Below, piece by piece: positions 1 through 7,051 of a DNA stretch of 12,159 bases (position 1 is the first letter of the stretch; each line of letters begins with the position of its first letter). Source of the DNA: an uncultured Erysipelotrichaceae bacterium. Its GTDB lineage: Bacteria; Bacillota_I; Bacilli_A; Erysipelotrichales; Coprobacillaceae. The position numbers and the translations under genes were made by a program. Below the pieces are notes generated by a model. That model had not been told where the DNA came from. It did no database searches and saw nothing but the letters and a program-made list of their open reading frames with translations. Location of the stretch: NCBI GenBank assembly GCA_947573745.1, contig CANPGX010000017.1, positions 1 through 12,159 on the forward strand, in the 5' to 3' direction.

Positions 1-1081
1 AACCGATAGACATAGCCCAATAAGATACGCTGACACACATTAATGGACATAAGAAGAATGGAATCAACATGACTGGGTTAAGAACAAGGGGTAATCCAAA
101 GACCATAGGTTCATTGATACCAAAAATTCCTGGCCCTAGTGTTAATTTTCCTAATGTTTTGATTTGCTTAGATTTACAGAAGAAAATCATAATGACGCTG
201 AGTGGTAAAGTACCACCGACACCACCCCAACCTTGGAAATTATCCCAAAATTGTTGTGTGACAATATGTTCTAATGGTTGATTGGCTGAAAAAGCAGCAA
301 AATTAGCTAAAGAGGCAGAGTCAAAAAGTGGACGTGTAATAGCTCCAACAACAGAGGCACCATGAATACCAAAGAACCATAAGGTATGCGATGCACAAAT
401 TGAAATCGCAATACCGAAGAATGAATCACTAATACCCACAAGTGGAATCTGTAAAATATTGAAGATAAACGTATGAGCACTTTCCCATGGTGTCAAACTA
501 AAGATAAAACGAATCACTAAAAATAATGGAAGAATGATCAAAGCTGGCATCAATGCTTCGAATGATTTTGCAATAGCGGGAGGGACCCCTTCAGGCATTT
601 TAATCGTCATATCTTTAGATAAGATAAAATTAAAGAGCACAACCGATAGGATAGCCGTCATAATGGCAACAAAGAGACCTTTGGCACCAAAGTCATTGGC
701 TTGAAATGCGCCACCTTCGACACGTGTCAGTAAAATAAAGTAGCTGACTAAAGAGATGACTGCTGCCATGATACCATCTCTTTTGAAAGAGACAGCAAGA
801 TGATATGCAATCGCAATCACAGCGATGAGCGCCGCTAATCCCATCGTTGAAGAGGAAGCAATGTCACCAAACCATTTCCAATTTTCCCCAAAGTTGCTCA
901 TCATAAAATCTTGATAAGCTTGAATAGGAAATTCTGTAATGACCAATGCTAGTGAACCTACGATCATGATAGGCATTGAGGCTATCAAGCCATCTCGAAT
1001 AGAGGCAAGATAACGATTGGTTACCAATTTAGAAGCAAGTGGCTGAATTTTTTCTTCTAAAAGATAATCTAAATTTTTCAT
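1..1081 (-). CDS. PTS EIIC permease, lactose/cellobiose family (partial, 3' end beyond window)
   Basis: Membrane permease that imports and phosphorylates a beta-linked disaccharide, working with EIIA and EIIB partners not in this window. Translating the minus strand from ATG at 1081 gives 360 uninterrupted residues; family members are about 430-450, so the C-terminus is cut off. Many hydrophobic segments are visible. The family motif GINEP is at 321-325 and a GIHG motif contains H240. H240 and E324 are 84 residues apart, the same spacing as the His250/Glu334 substrate-handling pair I recall from Bacillus cereus ChbC. The start is supported by AAAGGAG (1091-1097) nine bases upstream. The gene lies 121 bp downstream of a PRD regulator and is separated from it by a terminator, so it likely has its own promoter; I found no convincing one. 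Cellobiose or chitobiose is the best substrate guess; the ChbG-like neighbour favours chitobiose. Confidence 0.9.
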   Translation of the reverse strand, partial: MKNLDYLLEEKIQPLASKLVTNRYLASIRDGLIASMPIMIVGSLALVITEFPIQAYQDFMMSNFGENWKWFGDIASSSTMGLAALIAVIAIAYHLAVSFKRDGIMAAVISLVSYFILLTRVEGGAFQANDFGAKGLFVAIMTAILSVVLFNFILSKDMTIKMPEGVPPAIAKSFEALMPALIILPLFLVIRFIFSLTPWESAHTFIFNILQIPLVGISDSFFGIAISICASHTLWFFGIHGASVVGAITRPLFDSASLANFAAFSANQPLEHIVTQQFWDNFQGWGGVGGTLPLSVIMIFFCKSKQIKTLGKLTLGPGIFGINEPMVFGLPLVLNPVMLIPFFLCPLMCVSVSYWAMSIG

Positions 1082-1177
1082 GTTTTCACACTCCTTTTTT
1101 CTATCGTCATTTTAACATGAAGATGATGTGTATAAATTTCATTATTTTAATATTATTCGTGCAATTTTATAACACAT

Positions 1178-1203
1178 AAAAAGTAGCTGATATTAGCTAC
1201 TTT
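1178..1203 (-). terminator. Rho-independent terminator of the PRD regulator gene
   Basis: A 9-bp perfect stem (1180-1188 with 1195-1203) and 6-nt loop are followed on the minus strand by a T run (complement of 1178-1182). The stem begins at the regulator's stop codon, so transcription of the regulator should end before the downstream EIIC gene. Confidence 0.75.
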
Positions 1204-2975
1204 CATCGTTCCTGAACTTTTTGTAAAAAGATATGGGTAATTTTAAAATAATTTAAGAAATGATTCTCTTCATTGACATTGATGACAAAAATATAAAAGA
1301 TTTTTGTATCATGCCAAAGGATTCCTTTTTCACAATAGTAAATAGCTGTCTTAATATGATGGTTATAGATATAAATAATAGCAGCTTGGTCAATTTGATA
1401 AGTAAATTGTTCTTCTCTATGCAAAAGTGCATGATAGTCTTCTTCGGAACAAGCTATCTGTTTAAAAAATGTTGTTTTACTATCTAAGGATAAAACTTTA
1501 AGATGTTGAAAATAGTCTTCTACATGATTATTTAAGACAATACGTAGATGCTTACGAATCATTTTATAATCATTAGAATCAAGAAAATGATTGATAAGAA
1601 TGACAGGAATATCTTGATGAATATGAATCGCAACATCTGTAATAATGAAGGAATAGTGGGATTGTTCCACTTTTTGTTCGATTTCATAAAGTTCACAGAC
1701 TTCAAAACTATAAAAAGAGAAATTAGAGGCTAGTTCAGATAATAGATGACGACACATTGTACTTCCTCTAAAACTAACTAAAAGGATCTTATCAGGAATA
1801 TAGTAAGGTTTTAATGCTTCTCTGATATCTAAAAAGTAATAAGATAAGTAAGCAACCTCTCTTGAATCAATCGATATATTTAACATCTTTTCTAAAATCT
1901 GGATATAGTGATAAGCAATATCGAAAGATAATGAAGATTTATCTTTAACATCATCTAATAGAATGCTGTTTTGCGCAAAATGATGATAACTACGAATCAA
2001 CATAGAATATATGTATTTAGATAAATTGGCCATACGTATAGGATCATTAAAATCAATATGAAGTTCTTGAGAAAGTTGTTCAAGAGAATTTCTTGTTAGA
2101 TCGAGGGCAAAGGCATTACAAAATCCAAGATTACATCCTTTTAATAATAAAATGAAATAAATGATCTCATCACGCGGAATGGTGAGTAGGGGCGGTTTAT
2201 ATTGATAAAAATATTCATAGACTTTTTGTATTTCTAGTTCATGAATAAAATTTTCGTAACTTAATGGATTTAAGGAGATATATTTTCCTACTTGACAGCG
2301 CATCAATAAGGTTAAAAGATGATGGTATAAATTAGAAAGTTCAAAATCAGAAATTTTATTGATAGAAAAAGCATTGACAAAGGAAAGTAAATTTTTCTTT
2401 GTGAATGACATATTACCAAAATAAGGATGCAGTTCCTTATTCATTAAAGATTGATTGAATAATAATTTATTTTGTAAAGCAAAGCGAATATCTTTCTCTT
2501 CTCCAAAAATAGAAATACCTTTATAGGGCTCATATATAAGTTCTACCTGATATCTTTTTAAGTCTTTCGTAATTTGATGTAGATCTTTATATAAAGTTGC
2601 TCTTGAAATATAAAATTGTTGTGTTAAAGAAGCAATAGAAAGTATTTTTTTGGTGTTGAGAAGTTTCAAAAAAATACTAAATTGTCTTATGTCATCATCA
2701 AGATATTTATTAGATGAGAAAAAGTAATTATCAGATAACCTGAGTTGAGCGATACGATGACAGGTTATTTTATATCCTTTAGAGGGGATAGATTCAAAGG
2801 TACAAGATAATTGAGGATCGTTGATAGACGATTTAATCATTTTAATATCTGATTTAATAGTACGTACTGAAACATTTAGTTTAGCTGCTATTTCTTTACA
2901 AGGAATATAATCTTTAGTATTTAAAAGAATTTGAAAAATTTGTTTTTGGCGAATAGATAAGTTTGGAATATTCAT
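1203..2975 (-). CDS. PRD-domain PTS transcriptional regulator (LicR/MtlR-like architecture) with degenerate phosphorylation sites
   Basis: A 590-residue cytoplasmic regulator, the usual size for LicR/ManR/MtlR activators. Domains in order: winged HTH at about 6-60, second Mga-like HTH at about 100-150, PRD1 about 190-285, PRD2 about 295-390, EIIB-like about 395-480, EIIA-like about 495-590. Such proteins normally activate PTS operons under control of histidine and cysteine phosphorylation. By eye, only the first PRD1 histidine (H219) remains. The second PRD1 position reads L277, the two PRD2 positions read Y321 and Y380, and the EIIB cysteine position reads S401. The EIIA-like tail keeps a REE...ILWHD pattern but has no clear phospho-His after the usual Ala-Ile. 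Start ATG has GAGG five bases upstream, with a good promoter further up. It likely controls the adjacent EIIC and/or the divergent deacetylase, perhaps by protein contact or another signal rather than phosphorylation. Confidence 0.88.
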   Translation of the reverse strand: MNIPNLSIRQKQIFQILLNTKDYIPCKEIAAKLNVSVRTIKSDIKMIKSSINDPQLSCTFESIPSKGYKITCHRIAQLRLSDNYFFSSNKYLDDDIRQFSIFLKLLNTKKILSIASLTQQFYISRATLYKDLHQITKDLKRYQVELIYEPYKGISIFGEEKDIRFALQNKLLFNQSLMNKELHPYFGNMSFTKKNLLSFVNAFSINKISDFELSNLYHHLLTLLMRCQVGKYISLNPLSYENFIHELEIQKVYEYFYQYKPPLLTIPRDEIIYFILLLKGCNLGFCNAFALDLTRNSLEQLSQELHIDFNDPIRMANLSKYIYSMLIRSYHHFAQNSILLDDVKDKSSLSFDIAYHYIQILEKMLNISIDSREVAYLSYYFLDIREALKPYYIPDKILLVSFRGSTMCRHLLSELASNFSFYSFEVCELYEIEQKVEQSHYSFIITDVAIHIHQDIPVILINHFLDSNDYKMIRKHLRIVLNNHVEDYFQHLKVLSLDSKTTFFKQIACSEEDYHALLHREEQFTYQIDQAAIIYIYNHHIKTAIYYCEKGILWHDTKIFYIFVINVNEENHFLNYFKITHIFLQKVQER

Positions 2976-3010
2976 AGGAACCTCAAGAAATCAATGGAAT
3001 TTATAATGTT

Positions 3011-3039
3011 ACTATAGACTAAAAAATAAAGAATGTAAA
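3011..3039 (-). promoter_or_regulatory. Probable sigma-A promoter of the PRD regulator
   Basis: On the minus strand, TTTACA (3034-3039) and TATAGT (3011-3016) are separated by exactly 17 bases, about 35 bases upstream of the regulator's start. Each box is one or two bases from consensus. Confidence 0.6.
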
Positions 3040-3065
3040 TATAGGATGAAAAAGCTTGATATAAT

Positions 3066-3086
3066 TTTGCCATGTGCAATGGCAAA
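3066..3086. promoter_or_regulatory. Inverted repeat, candidate operator
   Basis: TTTGCCAT and ATGGCAAA form perfect 8-bp arms around a 5-nt centre (GTGCA). The repeat lies about 27 bp upstream of the PRD regulator's -35 box and well upstream of the deacetylase. No T run follows on either strand, so a protein-binding site is more likely than a terminator. Which regulator would bind is unknown; the adjacent PRD protein is the obvious candidate. Confidence 0.45.
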
Positions 3087-3219
3087 GTGTTGCTATAAAG
3101 GTTGCTTTTCATTTTAATAAAGTAAAAATAAGTGATAAAAAGAATACTTTTTTGATTTTGAAAAAGATTTGGTAAAAATATTCTGTTTTTTTTGAATCGC
3201 TTTGAAACATAGATGGTGT

Positions 3220-3247
3220 TTTTACTTAGGGCAAGATATGATAAAAT
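3220..3247 (+). promoter_or_regulatory. Weak candidate promoter of the deacetylase-MATE unit
   Basis: TTTTAC (3220-3225) and TAAAAT (3242-3247) are separated by 16 bases. An overlapping TATGAT (3237-3242) is an alternative -10 box. The -35 match is poor, which would fit a promoter needing an activator. Confidence 0.3.
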
Positions 3248-3319
3248 AAAGATAAAGTGATAGATGCTTGCTACAAGAAGCAATCAATAGAGTGAGTATG
3301 AAATAAGGAGGAAGAAAAA

Positions 3320-4141
3320 ATGAAACTCATGATTACCGCAGATGATTATGGTATGACACCAGCTGTTACAGATGGTATCATTACCTGTATTCGTGAAGGG
3401 CTGTTGACACAAACAGGCTTATTTACGAATATGCCAAGTACACAGTATGCCGTGGATAGAATGCTAAAGGAATTTCCTGATTTTTGTTTAGGACAGGATA
3501 TTAATTTTTCTACCGGGGCACCAGTGACAGATCCTTCCTTGATTCCTTCTATGGTTCAAGAAAATGGTCAATTTTTAACATCAAGTATGCATCGCCAACT
3601 GGATAAAAAAGATCCTCATCATGTCAAATATGAAGAAGCTTTCTTAGAAGGTGAAAATCAAGTCAAACGTTTTATTGAATTAGTAGGGAAAAAACCTGAT
3701 TATATCGGTGGACATGCTTATCGTTCAGATGAGATTCTCCAAGTACTTCATGATTTAGCTGTGAAGTATGAGATTCCAGAAAAGAATGTGATTTGTGCTG
3801 AGTTGGAAACAGATCCTGAAAGTATGGTATCCAGACATTGGTTGACTGCAAAAACTAAAGAGGATGGTACTTTTGATTTTGGTATGGAAACACAATTAAT
3901 GAATTCTCCATTGGAACTTTTTAAAGCTGGAAAGTTAAGTTATTTTGATAAAGCTTTAAAAGAAGATGGTATTGTTCATGTGCGTACACATTGTGGATTT
4001 GTTGACCATGAGTTAGTGAAATTAAGTTCATTCCATATGATTCGTATGATGGAAGCTGAATTTGTTTGTTCTAAGGAATTAAAAGATTGGGTAAAACAAC
4101 ATCAAGTTAAATTAGTTTCTTTTAAAAATTACAAAGATTAA
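3320..4141 (+). CDS. ChbG/YdjC-family carbohydrate deacetylase-like protein
   Basis: A 273-residue cytoplasmic protein (E. coli ChbG is about 250) of the family that removes N-acetyl groups from chitooligosaccharides or their 6-phosphates. The N-terminal ADDYG motif (D8, D9) matches ADDFG. PDYIGGH with H132 matches the PTHxDSH region, and RTHCGFVD (H224) matches the MCHPxFxD region. The metal-binding histidine expected in a G-x-H-x-x-L-T motif is Asp here (LGQDINF, D60). The extra histidines of the DSHHHVH motif are also gone, so the metal site is altered and activity may differ. AAGGAGG eight bases upstream supports the start. It is divergent from the PRD regulator and followed after 28 bp by a MATE gene, so the two are probably co-transcribed. 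The family call is firm; the reaction is not. Confidence 0.85.
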   Translation: MKLMITADDYGMTPAVTDGIITCIREGLLTQTGLFTNMPSTQYAVDRMLKEFPDFCLGQDINFSTGAPVTDPSLIPSMVQENGQFLTSSMHRQLDKKDPHHVKYEEAFLEGENQVKRFIELVGKKPDYIGGHAYRSDEILQVLHDLAVKYEIPEKNVICAELETDPESMVSRHWLTAKTKEDGTFDFGMETQLMNSPLELFKAGKLSYFDKALKEDGIVHVRTHCGFVDHELVKLSSFHMIRMMEAEFVCSKELKDWVKQHQVKLVSFKNYKD

Positions 4142-4169
4142 TATCAAGCCAAGATAGGAGGGGTGAAAG

Positions 4170-5516
4170 ATGACGACAGAAACTAAAAATTTTATACGTG
4201 ACGTTGTTGTATTGGCCCTTCCTGTGGGCTTTCAGTTTTTAATTAATAATGTAGTTAATTTGATTGATGGTGTGATGATTGGTACATTAGGAGAAGCCAG
4301 TATCACAGCTGTATCTATTAGTACAACTTTTTTATGGCTAGTATCGACCTTTGTCATGGGTATTGCCAATGGGGCTACAATCATCGGGGCACAGGATTAT
4401 GGTAAAGGGAGATTGGATCGCATCAAACGCTTATTATCTATTGTATGTGTCATTTCAGTGATTTTGTCATTGATCTTTTTTGTGATCATGAGTGTTTTTC
4501 CAGTACAGATCATTCAAATTTATACCAATATTGATAGTGTCATTGAGCCAGGCTGTGAGTATTTTAAATATATAAAATATTCTCTTGTATTTAATGCTAT
4601 CAGTGTATCTATTGTAACGATTTTAAGATCTGTCAGAAGTGTTAAATTGGGATTATATAATTCTTTGATGTCATGTTTATCGAATGTCTTTTTTAATTGG
4701 GTCTTCATTTATGGCCATTTAGGTTTTCCGGCCATGGGTGTAGCTGGTGCTGCTCTAGGAACCTTGATTGCAAGATTGATTGAATTTATCGTTTCGATTG
4801 TTTATCTGCTGTATTTTGAGAAGAATCTTCGCTTTAGACTATCAGATTTTCAGCCATCTTTGGATAGAGATTCTATCCGTCAATGGGTGAAAATCACTTT
4901 ACCACTTTTATTGATTGACATTCAAATGAATTTGGCTTCTTCAGTACAAACGATGATTACGGGAAGAATTTCAGATAGTTATATCAGTGCGAATGCGATT
5001 GTCCATAATTCCTGGATGTTACCGAATGTCTTTTTAATGGGTGTAAGTATGGCCGCTAGTATCATGATAGGAAATGCCATTGGATTAGGGGATAAAGAAA
5101 AAGCCAAGCGCGATAGTCAACGTTTTGTTGGCGCTTCAGTAGCCTTTGGCATTTTTGGTGGTATCATGGTACAGATCATTTTACCTATTTTATCTAGCTT
5201 CTATCGTGTTACCGATACAACGTTATTACTCGCCAAAGACATGGGTTATGCAGCAAGTATTAGTGTTCTGTTCCTAGGGGCAAGTAGTATTTTATGTAAT
5301 GGTGTTATTAAAGCAGGGGGTATGACCAATAAGATACTGATTGTTAATATTGTTTCAACATGGGTCATTGCTATACCATTGGGTTATTTGGGAGCCTTTG
5401 TTTTCCATTGGTCGGCACCTGTGATTTATTTGATCTTACGTGCAGGGAATATTTTTAAGAGTATTTGGGCATGGATGCAGTTAAGAAATGATCATTGGAT
5501 TTCAGCCATTGAATAA
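4170..5516 (+). CDS. MATE-family multidrug/toxin efflux transporter
   Basis: A 448-residue inner-membrane antiporter of normal MATE size with about 12 hydrophobic segments and the family's two-fold repeat. The N-half carries NLIDGVMIGTLGEASITAVS (about 30-49) and the C-half carries a matching ITGRISDSYISANAI stretch followed by GNAIGLGDKEKAKR. Proteins of this family expel cationic or organic compounds in exchange for Na+ or H+. AGGAGG eight bases before the ATG supports the start. It follows the deacetylase-like gene by 28 bp with no terminator between, so it shares that transcript, which ends at the hairpin just after its stop. Substrate cannot be read from sequence. Linkage to a sugar deacetylase suggests export of a related metabolite or glycoside, but this is inference. 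Confidence 0.92.
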   Translation: MTTETKNFIRDVVVLALPVGFQFLINNVVNLIDGVMIGTLGEASITAVSISTTFLWLVSTFVMGIANGATIIGAQDYGKGRLDRIKRLLSIVCVISVILSLIFFVIMSVFPVQIIQIYTNIDSVIEPGCEYFKYIKYSLVFNAISVSIVTILRSVRSVKLGLYNSLMSCLSNVFFNWVFIYGHLGFPAMGVAGAALGTLIARLIEFIVSIVYLLYFEKNLRFRLSDFQPSLDRDSIRQWVKITLPLLLIDIQMNLASSVQTMITGRISDSYISANAIVHNSWMLPNVFLMGVSMAASIMIGNAIGLGDKEKAKRDSQRFVGASVAFGIFGGIMVQIILPILSSFYRVTDTTLLLAKDMGYAASISVLFLGASSILCNGVIKAGGMTNKILIVNIVSTWVIAIPLGYLGAFVFHWSAPVIYLILRAGNIFKSIWAWMQLRNDHWISAIE

Positions 5517-5555
5517 AAAAAGTCTTCAGTTTAATGACTTACTGAAGACTTTTTT
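5515..5555. terminator. Bidirectional terminator between convergent genes
   Basis: A 10-bp perfect stem (5521-5530 with 5541-5550) around a 10-nt loop is preceded by an A run and followed by a T run, so it can act in both directions. It closes the MATE transcript on the plus strand. Its loop and right arm are the last codons and stop of the minus-strand membrane-protein gene. Confidence 0.88.
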
Positions 5556-6163
5556 GCTGAAACAATATCTTTCATCTTTTTAAAAGAGAGACCATTTTTT
5601 TTAATGACCATAATATAACAAATGTCATTTTGTTTTTCATATTGTTTAATGATAGGCTCCAATTGTGGGGACATACTTAAAAGCATGGTGGGAATAATGC
5701 TGATATAAGATGAGTTTTCTTGATATGTGACATAAGTATAACCAGGTAAAGCATGAAAGTCATCGCTATGGATGTTTTCATAGATTTTTGTGCTTATTTT
5801 TTTCTGATCTAAAGTAAAAATATCAATATCTAATTCGTAAATAAATTGTTTTTTAAAATTGGAATCTCTTATTTCTTTATAAAAATGAGCTCGGTTAATT
5901 CTTGCGAGGGCTACTTGTTGACGTTGGAGCATTTTATATTGATAATGATGTTCCAAATTTCTTTCCATGAAACGAATCAATAGATTCATCAAGATAAAAA
6001 GCAAGAAGATTAAAAAGATAAGTATAGATTTTGAATAATGATAGCTATGAAATAGTCCTACTAAAAAAGCAATGATGAAAGATATGATGATGAAGATAAA
6101 GATCATATAGCGATTGATCTTTCTTTGAATTTCGATATACATAATGCGGAAAAAGCAAGTCAT
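5531..6163 (-). CDS. Unrecognised two-helix membrane protein, downstream of mannose-PTS EIIB
   Basis: I do not recognise this family. The longest reading is 210 residues: a short basic N-terminus, two hydrophobic helices at about 20-38 and 46-63, then roughly 145 mostly polar residues rich in Lys, Ile and Tyr, probably cytoplasmic. The start is uncertain. The ATG at 6163 has no ribosome binding site and lies in the loop of a hairpin. ATG at 6142 (residue 8) also lacks one; ATG at 6106 (residue 20, just before helix 1) has only a weak AAAGAAAG upstream. It is the last gene of the mannose-PTS operon direction, nine bases after EIIB, and ends inside the shared terminator. It may be expressed by read-through. 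A role with the transporter is possible but unsupported by motif. Confidence 0.7.
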   Translation of the reverse strand: MTCFFRIMYIEIQRKINRYMIFIFIIISFIIAFLVGLFHSYHYSKSILIFLIFLLFILMNLLIRFMERNLEHHYQYKMLQRQQVALARINRAHFYKEIRDSNFKKQFIYELDIDIFTLDQKKISTKIYENIHSDDFHALPGYTYVTYQENSSYISIIPTMLLSMSPQLEPIIKQYEKQNDICYIMVIKKNGLSFKKMKDIVSAKKSSVSH

Positions 6164-6174
6164 TAAACTTGCTT
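6150..6174 (-). terminator. Terminator or attenuator hairpin after EIIB
   Basis: On the minus strand, AAGCAAGT and ACTTGCTT form a perfect 8-bp stem with a 6-nt loop (6153-6160 with 6167-6174), followed by five Ts in all. It overlaps the EIIB stop codon. The T run is short, so termination may be partial. The loop holds the first possible ATG of the following membrane-protein gene. Confidence 0.6.
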
Positions 6175-6658
6175 ATAAACCTGCCTTTTCAAGTAATTCT
6201 AGAAAATTCTCAGATGGTCTGGTCGGTACAACCTGACAATGAAGTTTACCATCTCTTAATTGAGCAATTTTTCTATAGGTAACGGCATCTTCTTTAGTCG
6301 CTGCGACAAAGCCATTGACCATGACATAGTCTGTATGGATAACAGGTGCCTGATTTCCAATATTGACTTCATTCACTTCTAGACCTCTTTCAAGAAGTTG
6401 TAAACAATCACTAGCAAACTTACAAATGACGAACTTTGTTTCATTTGGATTTTTTTGATCATATTCTACTAATTCGTCAATGGAGAAGACGAGAACCTTT
6501 GATTCTTGGGCAGCCATGGGCAATACCATTTTTTGAATTGGATCTTTGGCAACGTCATCATTACAAACAATAATTGCGTCAGCACCAATATTGTTTTTCC
6601 ATGCTGCGGCTACTTGACCATGAATGAGTCGATTGTCAATTCTAATATGTTTAATCAT
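6173..6658 (-). CDS. Mannose/fructose/sorbose-family PTS EIIB
   Basis: A 161-residue cytoplasmic phosphocarrier, typical length for a mannose-family IIB. It accepts phosphate from EIIA and passes it to the sugar held by EIIC/EIID. The family signature RIDNRLIHGQV starts at residue 6, with H13 as the expected phospho-histidine. The later VNIGNQ and VNGFVAATKEDA stretches also fit the family. The start codon overlaps the EIIA stop as ATGA (6655-6658), indicating translational coupling, and GGAGGTGA lies just upstream inside the EIIA end. EIIA and EIIB are separate genes here, unlike the fused E. coli ManX. Confidence 0.95.
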   Translation of the reverse strand: MIKHIRIDNRLIHGQVAAAWKNNIGADAIIVCNDDVAKDPIQKMVLPMAAQESKVLVFSIDELVEYDQKNPNETKFVICKFASDCLQLLERGLEVNEVNIGNQAPVIHTDYVMVNGFVAATKEDAVTYRKIAQLRDGKLHCQVVPTRPSENFLELLEKAGL

Positions 6659-7050
6659 GATTTCACCTCCAATAAATCATTTAAACACTGGATACTATTT
6701 TTAGCACTATTTAATATATCCTGATGATCGATATCATCGCTATAACGTTTTGTCATGACTTCCAATAACATAGGTAAGTTCATGCCACCAATCACTTTTA
6801 CATCTTGGCTCATCATATATGCAGATTGGTTCAATGGTGTACCACCAATAAGGTCACCGATGATATAAACACCATGACCATCATTAAGTTGATGAACTTT
6901 TTCTATTAATCTTTCTCTAAATTGATCAGGATGATCTTCTTTTTCTAAACATAAATAATCTACACCATCAAGATCACCAAAGAATAAAGATAATGTGTCC
7001 ATCATACCTTTCGCTAATTGTCCATGACTCACAAGTAAGATACCTTTCAA
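6655..7050 (-). CDS. Mannose/fructose/sorbose-family PTS EIIA (TTG start)
   Basis: A 131-residue cytoplasmic phosphocarrier that takes phosphate from HPr and gives it to EIIB. The N-terminus ILLVSHGQLAKGM contains the expected phospho-histidine, H9. GDLIGGTP at about 65-72 is the family's second conserved motif. The start codon is TTG (complement of 7048-7050). It is supported by AGGAG at 7060-7064, nine bases upstream inside the EIID 3' end, and by family members starting at this point; the next ATG would remove the active histidine. The EIID stop is one base away, and the gene's own stop overlaps EIIB. The rare start may set the level of EIIA relative to its neighbours. Confidence 0.95.
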   Translation of the reverse strand: MKGILLVSHGQLAKGMMDTLSLFFGDLDGVDYLCLEKEDHPDQFRERLIEKVHQLNDGHGVYIIGDLIGGTPLNQSAYMMSQDVKVIGGMNLPMLLEVMTKRYSDDIDHQDILNSAKNSIQCLNDLLEVKS

Positions 7051-7051
7051 A

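Larger units (their letters stand above)
2976..3319. promoter_or_regulatory. 344-bp divergent control region between the PRD regulator and the deacetylase unit
   Basis: No convincing gene here. It contains a minus-strand promoter at 3011-3039, an 8-bp-arm inverted repeat at 3066-3086, a weaker inverted repeat (TTGCT/AGCAA arms) at 3268-3283 and a weak plus-strand promoter at 3220-3247. A TTGCTAYAA sequence occurs at about 3089-3098 and again at 3268-3276, possibly regulator half-sites. The ribosome binding site AAGGAGG for the deacetylase is at 3305-3311. Confidence 0.6.

Noticed and set aside
69..281. Plus-strand open frame inside the EIIC gene
   Set aside because: It is antisense to a clear permease reading with the GINEP motif; no independent coding sign.
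3046..3117. Plus-strand 23-codon frame with four Cys (MKKLDIILPC...)
   Set aside because: The only nearby G-rich bases touch the ATG, leaving no usable ribosome binding site, and the frame spans the inverted repeat. Worth a glance in proteomics but not supported.
3192..3205. Catabolite-repression (cre)-like sequence upstream of the deacetylase
   Set aside because: On the minus strand it matches only about 8 of 11 defined positions of the cre consensus, including mismatches in both outer arms; too weak to call.
2972..3283. Minus-strand open frame of 103 codons between the PRD regulator and the deacetylase
   Set aside because: Its composition (Phe, Tyr, Ile, Ser rich) is that of translated AT-rich DNA. 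It overlaps the regulator's start, its promoter and the inverted repeat, and has no recognisable domain.
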